A stretch of DNA of 64,000 bases from Arthrobacter gengyunqii (GTDB lineage Bacteria; Actinomycetota; Actinomycetes; Actinomycetales; Micrococcaceae), in NCBI RefSeq assembly GCF_023022985.1, contig NZ_CP095461.1, positions 2,170,001 through 2,234,000 on the forward strand. The letters are read 5' to 3'. Below the pieces are notes generated by a model. That model did not search any database. It saw only the letters and a list, made by a program, of their open reading frames with translations, and was not told the DNA's origin. The position numbers and the translations under genes were made by a program. Positions 56,818-64,000 of this stretch are shown here, in pieces. The stretch's first letter is position 1, and the number at the start of each line of letters is the position of its first letter.

Positions 56818-56847
56818 AGCCTAGCCGCCGTCGGAGTACCGGGCGAA
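56818..56847 (-). promoter_or_regulatory. Candidate promoter giving a leaderless transcript for the small membrane protein
   Basis: On the minus strand TTCGCC (56842-56847) and TAGGCT (56818-56823) are 18 bases apart. TAGGCT ends six bases before the ATG, so the first transcribed base would be the start codon. The same hexamer is in the pdxS promoter. Confidence 0.5.
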
Positions 56848-56919
56848 TCTGCCTCCGGCGGGTGCGCTCGTGCCGGCAGCCTTCCCCAATCCGGCCTACC
56901 CTAGCCCGATCTACTGCTC

Positions 56920-57107
56920 GGATTCTTCGTGCAGATAACGGGGCTTGCCTCAATCCTCCGTGCAGATAACGGGCTCAAACCAGCGGATTCCGCCCCTTTG
57001 GGCCCGTCATCTGCACGAAGGAATCTGGAGGCGCGCTCTTGGGCGCATTATCTGCACGAAGGAATCCACAGATAGGATTTTGGGCCCGTCAACTGCACGA
57101 AGAATCC
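56920..57107. repeat. Cluster of five inverted copies of a short element, core CGTGCAGATAACGGG
   Basis: Two copies face right (near 56920-56943 and 56950-56979) and three face left (near 57003-57024, 57043-57066, 57085-57107), sharing GAAT(C)CTTCGTGCAG(A/T)TAACGGG-like sequence. Pairing of opposite copies would give long stems. The 333-base gap from 56812 to 57144 contains only this cluster and the promoter above; I see no gene. The spacing is irregular and the copies are inverted, so it is not CRISPR. Its role is unknown; it resembles interspersed intergenic elements of Arthrobacter-type genomes. Confidence 0.75.
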
Positions 57108-57144
57108 GGAAAGGGATCTTCGGGTTGCTGCGCTGCAGTAAGAG

Positions 57145-58452
57145 TCAGCGCACGGGATCCGTGGACACCAGCCATTCGTGCGCACCGGCATCGGCAGCAC
57201 CCATGGACTCGACCACGGGAATGGTCCGCGCCCGCACCTCAGCCTGGTGATCCGGCGATGCGCAGGCACCCTGCGGCAGATCCGCAGCAACGGAGCACCA
57301 GCGGTAGGGGTCCCGGACGATGACGGAAGGCGCCCAGGCCAGGTCCGTGACGGTCCAGGCGCCGTCGTCGTCCTGGCCGAACTGGGCGCGCAGGATCAGG
57401 CCCTCGTTATTCACGTCATACCAGGGAGAAAGCTCGGTAACGGCGTTGCCCAGGCCGTAGGCAATCCAGGTTCCGTTGTAGTTTTCGATCGGCAGCACGG
57501 AGTGGCTGTGATGGCCGTAAATGAAATCGAACTCGCCGCTGTCAGCCAGGGCATGGGCTACCTCGATCTGCTGCGCATTGGGAACGGAGGCGTATTCGTC
57601 CCCGGCGTGCACCGCTCCCACCACGACGTCGGCACCGGCGGCGCGGGCGGCTTTGGCCTTGGCGATCATCACCGCAGGATCCAGCAGGTCCACCTGCCAG
57701 TCGAAGTCCGCGGTCATGCCGTTCAATCCGTAGGTGGCCTCCACAACGGAAACCCTGGCGGCGGGAGTCTGCAGGATGAAGGGCTCCGCAGCGTCCGCCT
57801 CCGAGGCATACGAGCCGGTGTGCGGCAGGCCCAGTGCGTCGAGTACCCCGAGGGTCCGGTTCAGCCCGGCGGTTCCGGCGTCCACCGTGTGGTTGCTGGC
57901 GGTGGTGCAGGCGTCGTAGCCCACGTCCTTTGCCGCGGTGAGGATCTGCGGCGGAACATTGAACAGCGGATAGCCGGTGTAGGGTCCATCCGTTTCCGCG
58001 ACGGGTGTTTCCATGTGGCAAATGCCCAGGTCTGCGGAGTCCAGATAGGCCCGCTTGCCTTCGAGCAACGGCGTGAAGTCCAGCGGCATCTTCCCGGAGA
58101 CCGCGGCGTCGGCACCGGCCTGAGTCCACAGCTGCGGATGCACCAGCAAATCTCCGGCAACCATCAGTGAGAAGCACCGTGCCGCCGCGCACTCCGCCCC
58201 CAGTCCGGTCGTGGGGGTAGGGGTGGGAACCGCGCCCGGGGACGTCTGGCCGGGGCCTGCGGGCGAACCGGAAGCGGACCCGGGAGCCGGATCGGAACTC
58301 GACGGCGGTGCCTCCGTGTCCGGCGAAGGCGCCACGGGGGCGCATCCGGCAACTGCTGCAAGCAGGAACACCGCGGCGGCCATCCTGATTCCGGACCCTG
58401 TTCGACGCGTTGCTCCGGTTGTGGAGGCAAATCCGTTGCTGCGTATACCCAT
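57145..58452 (-). CDS. CapA-family lipoprotein
   Basis: CapA-like proteins have a calcineurin-like metallophosphatase-type fold; Bacillus CapA works in poly-gamma-glutamate export. This 435-residue protein has a signal peptide (residues about 22-36, IRMAAAVFLLAAVAG) and lipobox cysteine 37, then a long proline/serine linker to about 80. The domain has MVAGDLLVHPQLW, LGICHMETPVAETDGPYTGYPLF, ASNHTVDAGTAGL, VVGAVHAGDEYA and YGHHSHSVLPIE as metal and active-site segments. No capB or capC is nearby, so polyglutamate synthesis is not implied. AGGAG lies upstream of the ATG. Confidence 0.88.
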   Translation of the reverse strand: MGIRSNGFASTTGATRRTGSGIRMAAAVFLLAAVAGCAPVAPSPDTEAPPSSSDPAPGSASGSPAGPGQTSPGAVPTPTPTTGLGAECAAARCFSLMVAGDLLVHPQLWTQAGADAAVSGKMPLDFTPLLEGKRAYLDSADLGICHMETPVAETDGPYTGYPLFNVPPQILTAAKDVGYDACTTASNHTVDAGTAGLNRTLGVLDALGLPHTGSYASEADAAEPFILQTPAARVSVVEATYGLNGMTADFDWQVDLLDPAVMIAKAKAARAAGADVVVGAVHAGDEYASVPNAQQIEVAHALADSGEFDFIYGHHSHSVLPIENYNGTWIAYGLGNAVTELSPWYDVNNEGLILRAQFGQDDDGAWTVTDLAWAPSVIVRDPYRWCSVAADLPQGACASPDHQAEVRARTIPVVESMGAADAGAHEWLVSTDPVR

Positions 58453-58566
58453 GGAGTGCTCCTGGTGTCACACATTCGGTCTAAAAACCGCCCCGCGCAG
58501 TCCCGCCAAGCGTACGACGGCGTTTCTGTTGTTCGCGTCACTGTGCTTGTGCGAGTCTTGACCCTT

Positions 58567-60600
58567 ATGAGTAACCCTTTCCTGCGCACCAGCACCCTGC
58601 CCTACCAGCTCCCGCCGTTTGAGGAGATCACGCCCGATGATTTCCTTCCCGCCTTCAAGACGGGCTTCGAGGAACACCTCGCGGAAATCGACGCGATTGT
58701 GGCAAACAGCGAGCCCCCCAACTTTGAGAACACCATCGCCGCGATGGAACGGGCCGGTCAAACGCTGGCACGCACGGCCTACGTCTTTTTCACGTTCACG
58801 GCAGCGGATGCCACCGAGCCGATCCAGGCCATCCAGCAGGAAGTCGGACCGCAGCTGGCTGCGCATGACGACAGCATCCACCTCAACAAGGCCCTTTTCG
58901 AACGGGTCAACGCCGTCTCCACCGACGGATTGGATGATGAATCCGCCCGTCTGGTGTCCGAGTACCGCCGCAGCTTCATCCGGGCCGGCGCCCAGCTCGA
59001 CGACGAGGGGCAGGCACGCATGCGCGAACTGAATGCCCGCCTGTCCATCCTGGGCACCGAATATGCGCAGAAGCTGCTCAAGGACACCAACCAATCGGCC
59101 CTGCTGGTGACCGACGCTGCGGAGCTGGCCGGCCTGTCCGACGACGACATCGCGTCCGCGGCAGCGGCGGCCGCCGAGGCAGGCGGGGCCGAGGCAGGCA
59201 AGAAACAGTACCTGCTGTCCTTGGTCCTGCCCACCTCGCAGCCGGCGCTGGCCTCCCTCACCAACCGGGACACCCGCCGTCGGCTTCTTGAGGCCTCCCT
59301 GAACCGCGGTTTCCGGAACAACGAAGAGAACACGCTCGGTCTCGCCGCCGAGATGGCTGCATTGCGTGCCGAGCGCGCCGAGCTTCTGGGATTCGCCAAC
59401 CATGCCGAGTTCGCCACCGACGACCAGACGGCTCCGTCCTTGGAAGCCATCCACGCGATGCTCGGAAAGCTGGCACCGCCGGCGGTCCGCAACGCACACG
59501 CCGAGGCGGAACTGTTGCGTGAAGCCGCCGCCCGCGACGGCGTCGAGGACCTGCAGGCCTGGGACTGGTCCTTCTATTCCGAGCAGGTCCGGCGCGAAAA
59601 GTTCAGCGTGGACCGCGCTGCGCTTCGGCCCTATTTTGAGCTGGAGCGGGTCCTGCACGACGGCGTCTTCTATGCTGCCAACCGCTTGTACGGGGTGACG
59701 TTCACCGAACGTCCGGACCTCGCCGGCTACCACCCGGACGTCCGGGTCTGGGAAGTGAAAAACGAGGACGGTTCCGGGCTGGGATTGTTCCTGGGCGACT
59801 ACTACACCCGCGACACCAAGGCCGGCGGGGCGTGGATGAACTCTCTCGTGCACCAGTCCTCGCTGCTGGGAACCTCCCCCGTGGTCATCAACAACCTGAA
59901 CATCGCCAAGCCGCCGGCCGGGGAGCCAACCCTGCTCTCCTTCGACGAAGTGGTGACGGCGTTCCATGAATTCGGCCATGCCCTGCACGGCCTGTTCTCG
60001 GATGTCACCTACCCGCAGTTCTCCGGAACGTCCGTTCCCCGCGACTTTGTGGAGTATCCCTCCCAGGTCAACGAAATGTGGATGCTGTGGCCGGAGGTCG
60101 TCGCCAACTTCGCCAAGCACCACGTCACGGGTGAACCGCTCCCCCAGGACGCCATCGACCGGCTCGAGGCAGCCTCCACCTGGGGCGAAGGCTTCGGCAC
60201 CACGGAATACCTGGGCGCCACGCTCCTTGACCTCGCCTGGCACGAGCTCGCACCGGGCGAAACGGTGCAGGACCCCGAAGCGTTCGAGGCAGCGGCCCTG
60301 GAGCGTGCCGGCGTCGCACTGGATCTGGTGCCGCCCCGCTACCGGTCCGGTTACTTCAAGCACATTTTCGCCGGCGGCTACGCGGCCGCCTACTACGCGT
60401 ACATCTGGAGTGAAGTCCTGGACGCGGACACCGTGGAGTGGTTCAAGGAAAACGGCGGGCTGACCCGGGAGAACGGAGACCGGTTCCGCCGCGAACTGCT
60501 CGCCCGGGGCAACAGCATTGATCCGCTGCAGGCCTTCCGGAACTTCCGCGGCCGGGAAGCCGCCATTGATCCCCTGCTGCACCGCCGCGGTCTGGCTTAA
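58567..60600 (+). CDS. M3-family metallopeptidase, peptidyl-dipeptidase Dcp / oligopeptidase A type
   Basis: A cytoplasmic zinc peptidase of 677 residues that breaks down short peptides. The zinc motif HEFGH is at residues 467-471 (FDEVVTAFHEFGHALHGLF) and the third ligand glutamate is at about 496 (VEYPSQVNEMW). The substrate-loop YRSGYFKHIFAGGYAAAYYAYIWSEVL is near the end. Length and motif context favour the Dcp group. I chose the ATG at 58567, the first that gives the expected MSNPFLRTSTLPYQLPPF start; an earlier frame to 58456 looks foreign. No ribosome site is obvious. It is followed by a GNAT gene. Confidence 0.92.
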   Translation: MSNPFLRTSTLPYQLPPFEEITPDDFLPAFKTGFEEHLAEIDAIVANSEPPNFENTIAAMERAGQTLARTAYVFFTFTAADATEPIQAIQQEVGPQLAAHDDSIHLNKALFERVNAVSTDGLDDESARLVSEYRRSFIRAGAQLDDEGQARMRELNARLSILGTEYAQKLLKDTNQSALLVTDAAELAGLSDDDIASAAAAAAEAGGAEAGKKQYLLSLVLPTSQPALASLTNRDTRRRLLEASLNRGFRNNEENTLGLAAEMAALRAERAELLGFANHAEFATDDQTAPSLEAIHAMLGKLAPPAVRNAHAEAELLREAAARDGVEDLQAWDWSFYSEQVRREKFSVDRAALRPYFELERVLHDGVFYAANRLYGVTFTERPDLAGYHPDVRVWEVKNEDGSGLGLFLGDYYTRDTKAGGAWMNSLVHQSSLLGTSPVVINNLNIAKPPAGEPTLLSFDEVVTAFHEFGHALHGLFSDVTYPQFSGTSVPRDFVEYPSQVNEMWMLWPEVVANFAKHHVTGEPLPQDAIDRLEAASTWGEGFGTTEYLGATLLDLAWHELAPGETVQDPEAFEAAALERAGVALDLVPPRYRSGYFKHIFAGGYAAAYYAYIWSEVLDADTVEWFKENGGLTRENGDRFRRELLARGNSIDPLQAFRNFRGREAAIDPLLHRRGLA

Positions 60601-60606
60601 TCCGCA

Positions 60607-61389
60607 ATGGTCACCATTGCCGCCTGCCAGGAGCTCCATCAGGACTGGCTGAAAAACCTGGCCGGCGCCACCGGCGGCCGCACCTTCTCCACGCATGAGT
60701 CGGACTGGGTGTGGCTGCCGGCGCGGCGGCAACTGGTGCTGCTGTATCCGCAGCGGATTTCACCCGCCGGCATCCGCCCGGGGCTCGCCGAGGGCATGCG
60801 GCTCGGCGCGCAGAGCGTGTCCGTGTGGATGAACAACGCAGCAAGCTACGCACCCCTGGAGGCCTTCGGTTTCCGCCGGGGACCGCAGCCGTTGTGGATG
60901 AGCGCCCCCGTGACGGCACCGCAGCAGTACAGCGCGGCCGCGGCGGCCATCGACCCGGATCCGCCGGAGGTCACCGGGCCCGACGCCGAGGAACTCGCCG
61001 CCGGCCGTGCCCACCCTCGCAGTGCGTGGCACCTGACCACACGGGGCGACGGGAAGCTGACCGGGCGGGCCTGGGTGTACGACCCGTCCGTCGCCGCGCG
61101 GCCGCCCCACGCACCGGATCCAATTTCCGGCAGGCCCGGAATTCCCGCGGCTCCGGCACGGAAACCCCGAAAGGGGTCCCTGGCCGGAATTTTCGGGTTG
61201 TCCGTTGGACCTTCCAGCCGGCGCAGGGGTTACGGAACAGCGCTGCTGAGCCGCGCTGCCGCAGTGGCAGCCGCTGCCGGCGCGGACCGGCTTGCCATCA
61301 ACGCCGCACCCGCCGGCTCCGAGCTTTGCGCGGCCCGCGGCTTCGAACTGATTGGCCGCGGACAATATCTGTTCCTGGACCTGCGTTAA
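60607..61389 (+). CDS. GNAT-family acetyltransferase
   Basis: The protein has 260 residues. A C-terminal GNAT domain has the acetyl-CoA loop GLSVGPSSRRRGYGTALLSRAAAVA (about 198-222) and INAAPAGSELCAARGFELIG. The first half (about 1-165) is a second, degenerate GNAT-like part plus a proline-rich linker; it ends in SGRPGIPAAPARKPRKGSL. The substrate is unknown. The ATG is six bases after the peptidase stop, so the two are likely co-transcribed. Confidence 0.8.
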   Translation: MVTIAACQELHQDWLKNLAGATGGRTFSTHESDWVWLPARRQLVLLYPQRISPAGIRPGLAEGMRLGAQSVSVWMNNAASYAPLEAFGFRRGPQPLWMSAPVTAPQQYSAAAAAIDPDPPEVTGPDAEELAAGRAHPRSAWHLTTRGDGKLTGRAWVYDPSVAARPPHAPDPISGRPGIPAAPARKPRKGSLAGIFGLSVGPSSRRRGYGTALLSRAAAVAAAAGADRLAINAAPAGSELCAARGFELIGRGQYLFLDLR

Positions 61390-61430
61390 GTGAACGCCTG
61401 GCGGGGCTTCCCGCCCGGCCAGGCGTTCAC
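61390..61430. terminator. Bidirectional hairpin terminator between the GNAT gene and pdxS
   Basis: A 13-base-pair perfect stem (61390-61402 with 61418-61430) starts right after the GNAT stop; an inner GGCGGG/CCCGCC pair can replace part of it. It separates two genes ending towards each other. T runs are short. Confidence 0.6.
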
Positions 61431-61442
61431 CTCATAAGCCGG

Positions 61443-62384
61443 TTACCAGCCGCGTTCGGCCAGCCGGTGCGGCTGCGGGATCTCGTCCACGTTGATGCCC
61501 ACCATGGCCTCCCCCAGTCCGCGCGATGCCTTGGCGACTTCATCGGCGTCGTCAAAGAAGGTGGTGGCCTTGACGATCGCCGCCGCACGCTGGGCGGGGT
61601 TGCCGGATTTGAAGATGCCCGAGCCCACAAACACGCCGTCCGCGCCGAGCTGCATCATCATGGCAGCATCAGCGGGTGTGGCGATGCCGCCGGCTGTGAA
61701 CAGCACCACCGGAAGCTTGCCGGCCGCAGCCACCTCTTTGACGAGCTCATAGGGTGCCTGCAGCTCCTTGGCGGCGACGTACAGTTCATCTTCGGGCAAC
61801 GAGGACAGCCGGGCCACCTCGGAGCGGATGGCGCGCATGTGCATGGTGGCATTGGAAACGTCGCCCGTGCCCGCTTCGCCCTTGGACCGGATCATGGCCG
61901 CGCCTTCGTTGATGCGCCGCAGTGCTTCGCCCAGGTTCGTTGCGCCGCAGACAAAGGGAACAGTGAACTTCCACTTGTCGATGTGGTTGGCATAATCGGC
62001 CGGGGTCAGGACCTCGGATTCGTCAATGTAGTCAACGCCGAGTGACTGCAGGACCTGTGCCTCGACAAAATGTCCGATGCGGGCCTTGGCCATGACCGGA
62101 ATGGAGACGGTGTCGATGATGCTGTCGATCATGTCCGGATCACTCATCCGGGAAACACCGCCCTGGGCGCGGATGTCCGCCGGCACACGCTCAAGCGCCA
62201 TGACGGCCACGGCTCCGGCGTCCTCGGCAATGCGTGCCTGCTCAGCAGTGACCACATCCATGATCACCCCGCCCTTGAGCATTTCGGCGATGCCGCGCTT
62301 GACCCGGCTGCTGCCGGTGACCGGAGACAGGGAACCGGACATGGAAACAGGCACGGACGTGCCCTGGGGCTCTGGAATGTTCAT
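61443..62384 (-). CDS. pdxS: Pyridoxal 5'-phosphate synthase subunit PdxS
   Basis: PdxS builds PLP from ribose 5-phosphate, glyceraldehyde 3-phosphate and ammonia channelled from PdxT. It is a TIM barrel with lysine 100 ([11 protein letters not shown]) and lysine 168 ([12 protein letters not shown]) and the phosphate sites [28 protein letters not shown] chose the ATG at 62384, with AGGTGAG seven bases ahead, giving 313 residues; a GTG four codons earlier overlaps that site. It stands alone with its own promoter, about 7 kb from pdxT. Confidence 0.96.
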   Translation of the reverse strand: MNIPEPQGTSVPVSMSGSLSPVTGSSRVKRGIAEMLKGGVIMDVVTAEQARIAEDAGAVAVMALERVPADIRAQGGVSRMSDPDMIDSIIDTVSIPVMAKARIGHFVEAQVLQSLGVDYIDESEVLTPADYANHIDKWKFTVPFVCGATNLGEALRRINEGAAMIRSKGEAGTGDVSNATMHMRAIRSEVARLSSLPEDELYVAAKELQAPYELVKEVAAAGKLPVVLFTAGGIATPADAAMMMQLGADGVFVGSGIFKSGNPAQRAAAIVKATTFFDDADEVAKASRGLGEAMVGINVDEIPQPHRLAERGW

Positions 62385-62435
62385 GGAATTTCTCACCTTC
62401 GCGGGGAAACCGATGCAGCGTTCGCTGTTGGCTCC

Positions 62436-62463
62436 AGCCTAGGCGTTCAACGTCCTGTTAAAC
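62436..62463 (-). promoter_or_regulatory. Candidate pdxS promoter overlapped by a 13-base palindrome
   Basis: On the minus strand GTTTAA (62458-62463) and TAGGCT (62436-62441) are 16 bases apart, about 50 bases ahead of the ATG. A perfect palindrome, CCTGTTAAACAGG (62454-62466), lies over the -35 element and could be an operator. Corynebacterial PdxR sites look different, so the regulator is open. Confidence 0.45.
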
Positions 62464-62465
62464 AG

Positions 62466-62502
62466 GCGGCCCGCCGCCGGATTGCTTCCGGTGACGGGCC
62501 GC
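62466..62502 (-). terminator. Candidate terminator after pgsA
   Basis: An 8-base outer stem (62466-62473 with 62495-62502) encloses a second stem (CCGG/CCGG) and is followed on the minus strand by TGTTTAAC. It would end the thrS-HIT-pgsA transcript ahead of pdxS. The T tract is short. Confidence 0.45.
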
Positions 62503-62538
62503 TGGGAATTGGCTGTATTGCTGAGGACGATGCTGTGG

Positions 62539-63153
62539 CTAACGGGCCTTCGGCAGTGCCTGCCGCCGGACCGCGAGCATCCGCTGCGCAATGGTGACGC
62601 AGCTGGCCGCGCACAGGAGCACCAGGACCACCAGCAGCAGAATCTCGGGGACTCCCAGGCCCACCAGTCCGGTGGCCACCAGCAGGGAGACGAGGCGTTC
62701 TGCACGTTCGGCAATGCCAACGTTGGCGTTGAATCCCAGTGACTCCGCTTTGGCCCGAATGTAGGAAACCAGCATGCCCAGCACCAGCGCAATGATGGCG
62801 GAGATGCCGATGGCGTCGTTGTTGCCGCCGGTGAAGAACCAGATGCTGACGCCGGCAAACAGGGCGCCGTCGGCGAAGCGGTCCAGGGTTGAGTCCAGGA
62901 AACCGCCCCATTTTCCGGTCCGTGCCTGCTGGCGGGCCATGATGCCGTCAATGACGTCCGAGAAGATGAACGCGGTGATGAACAGGGTTCCCCAGAACAA
63001 CTGTCCCAGCGGGTAGAACACCAGCCCGCCGATCATCACGCCCAGCGTCCCGGCAATGGTGACCATGTCCGGGGTGATCCCGCGGCGCAGCAGCCAGCTG
63101 GCCAGCGGGGTGAAAACGGCAGTGAAGAATCCCCGCGCGTATTTGTTCAGCAC
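62539..63153 (-). CDS. pgsA: CDP-alcohol phosphatidyltransferase, phosphatidylinositol phosphate synthase type
   Basis: This integral membrane enzyme of 204 residues and about six helices carries the full CDP-alcohol signature: D66, D69, G70, A73, R74, G83, D87 and D91 in DVIDGIMARQQARTGKWGGF and after. In Actinobacteria the gene at this position, between thrS/HIT and pdxS, makes phosphatidylinositol phosphate from CDP-diacylglycerol and inositol phosphate, the first step to PI and PI mannosides. Substrate is inferred from position and lineage. Confidence 0.92.
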   Translation of the reverse strand: MLNKYARGFFTAVFTPLASWLLRRGITPDMVTIAGTLGVMIGGLVFYPLGQLFWGTLFITAFIFSDVIDGIMARQQARTGKWGGFLDSTLDRFADGALFAGVSIWFFTGGNNDAIGISAIIALVLGMLVSYIRAKAESLGFNANVGIAERAERLVSLLVATGLVGLGVPEILLLVVLVLLCAASCVTIAQRMLAVRRQALPKAR

Positions 63154-63156
63154 GGG

Positions 63157-63768
63157 TCAGTCCTCGCTGTCCTGGCCGGAGCCGTTTTCCGGCCAGGCAT
63201 CGGCCACCTGCTGCCGGACATCGCCCAGGGTCTGGGTGATGGCCTTCGTCTGCGCGATGATCGGCAGGAAGTTTCCATCCCCGCCCCAGCGCGGCACAAT
63301 GTGCTGGTGCAGGTGGGCGGCAATTCCCGCTCCCCCGGTCACGCCCTGGTTCATGCCCAGGTTGAAGCCGCTGGGATTGGAGACCTTGCGCAGCACCCGC
63401 ATGGCGGTCTGCGTCAGGGAAGCAATCTCGGCTGTTTCCCGCTCGTCAATGTCCGTGTAGTCCGGCACGTGCCGGTACGGGCAGACAAGCAGGTGCCCGG
63501 CGTTGTACGGAAACAAATTCAGGATGACAAAGGCGTACTTGCCGCGGTGGACAATCAGCGATTCCTCGTCGGAACGGCCCGGTGCGGCGCAGAACGGGCA
63601 GTTGTGCTCCGAAGAAACCTGCTCCTGCCCACCCTTGATGTACGCCAGGCGGTGCGGGGTCCACAGGCGTGCAAATGAATCCGGCACGCCCGCAAGCTCG
63701 AATGAGTCGGTGACTGCGGCATCCCCGGGATAGGGACTGCCGCCGTCGTCCTGGCTGCTGTTTTCCAT
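63157..63768 (-). CDS. HIT-domain hydrolase/phosphorylase (Ap4A phosphorylase-like)
   Basis: A HIT-superfamily nucleotide-binding protein of 203 residues. The active-site triad HLHQHIVPRW is intact, FNLGMNQGVTGGAGIAAHLHQH is the conserved run, and the four metal-like residues CPFC near the N-terminal side suggest a zinc site. Mycobacterium Ap4A phosphorylase is in this subgroup. The ATG at 63768 has AGGAG six bases ahead; a longer frame enters thrS. It is 22 bases downstream of thrS. Confidence 0.9.
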   Translation of the reverse strand: MENSSQDDGGSPYPGDAAVTDSFELAGVPDSFARLWTPHRLAYIKGGQEQVSSEHNCPFCAAPGRSDEESLIVHRGKYAFVILNLFPYNAGHLLVCPYRHVPDYTDIDERETAEIASLTQTAMRVLRKVSNPSGFNLGMNQGVTGGAGIAAHLHQHIVPRWGGDGNFLPIIAQTKAITQTLGDVRQQVADAWPENGSGQDSED

Positions 63769-63790
63769 CTGCACTCCTGCCTCGGCCGCC

Positions 63791-64000
63791 TTACTTGTCC
63801 CGGTTCCGGACGGCTTCGACAATCCGCTTGACGGCCTCTTCCACGGGCACGCCGTTGTCCTGGCTGCCGTCGCGGAAGCGGAAGGAAACAGCACCGGCAT
63901 CGGCGTCGTCGCCGCCGGCAATCAGGACAAACGGAATCTTGTCCTTGGACGCGGTGCGGATCTTCTTCGGGAAGCGGTCGGTTCCGGTGTCCACCTGGGC
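63791..64000 (-). CDS. thrS: Threonyl-tRNA synthetase, C-terminal end only
   Basis: Only about 69 C-terminal residues are inside the window; the frame continues past the edge. [51 protein letters not shown] matches the anticodon-binding end of ThrRS. The stop is at 63791, followed by the HIT gene, as in most Actinobacteria (thrS-HIT-pgsA). Confidence 0.9.
   Translation of the reverse strand, partial: AQVDTGTDRFPKKIRTASKDKIPFVLIAGGDDADAGAVSFRFRDGSQDNGVPVEEAVKRIVEAVRNRDK

Noticed and set aside
56920..57107. CRISPR array
   Set aside because: Repeats are inverted, few, unequal in length and spacing, and no cas genes are present.
57145..58452. A poly-gamma-glutamate capsule locus
   Set aside because: Only a CapA-like lipoprotein is seen, with no CapB or CapC ligase genes beside it.
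58468..60732. A long minus-strand open frame (754 codons) opposite the M3 peptidase
   Set aside because: It lies wholly in the shadow of a recognisable gene in high-GC DNA, has no ribosome site and a composition of V, G, Q and H typical of reversed coding sequence.

Overview
The window is a dense, high-GC stretch of ordinary chromosome from a Gram-positive actinobacterium, most likely Arthrobacter or a close relative in the Micrococcaceae. The lineage call rests on several protein types typical of Actinobacteria: a mycobacterial-type integration host factor, a PrsW-type membrane protease, an actinobacterial VLRF1-type peptidyl-tRNA hydrolase, a phosphatidylinositol-phosphate synthase, a PriA without helicase motifs, and very frequent GTG and TTG starts. 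No phage, insertion sequence, CRISPR array, rRNA or tRNA gene was seen. The gene at each end (priA, thrS) is cut by the window edge.

Layout. 1-17.5 kb, almost all on the minus strand: priA, metK, coaBC, rpoZ, gmk, mihF, then the pyrimidine operon pyrR-pyrB-pyrC-(PH-domain membrane protein)-carA-carB-pyrF with overlapping ends throughout. A PrsW-family protease is divergent from pyrR. 16.4-29 kb, minus strand: rpsD, DUF948 and DUF6167-type membrane proteins, alaS, ruvX, mltG, the shikimate genes aroE-aroC-aroK-aroB, efp and nusB; rarA lies upstream of rpsD. 29-39.9 kb is the least conserved part: a VLRF1-type hydrolase, a nitronate monooxygenase/PhzF pair, a SAM riboswitch in front of a flavin reductase, a repeat-filled gap, aspS, an APC permease, an adenosine/adenine deaminase, a membrane protein and a NarL-type two-component pair. 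39.9-54.5 kb: hisS, an exported cyclophilin, a DUF349 protein, an AbiEi-like protein, then a minus-strand run pdxT-yebC-ruvC-ruvA-ruvB-yajC-secD-secF-rel. 54.5-64 kb: murT-gatD, a small membrane protein, an intergenic repeat cluster, a CapA-like lipoprotein, an M3 peptidase, a GNAT protein, pdxS, pgsA, a HIT protein and the end of thrS.

Functionally the window supplies UMP synthesis, the seven-step shikimate route in part (AroB, E, K, C), SAM synthesis, CoA synthesis, PLP synthesis (PdxS/PdxT, here about 7 kb apart), protein export (YajC-SecDF), Holliday junction processing (RuvABC, RarA), stringent response (Rel, plus the omega subunit) and peptidoglycan work (MltG, and MurT/GatD, which amidate lipid II).

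Most of this is housekeeping, and I did not find an obviously new multi-gene system. The items most worth checking are a class IV-like SAM riboswitch controlling a stand-alone flavin reductase, a five-copy inverted repeat cluster near 57 kb, repeat families near 32.6 kb, a MurT that has lost its zinc-ribbon cysteines, an orphan AbiEi-like protein overlapping rel, and several candidate operators and leaderless promoters.
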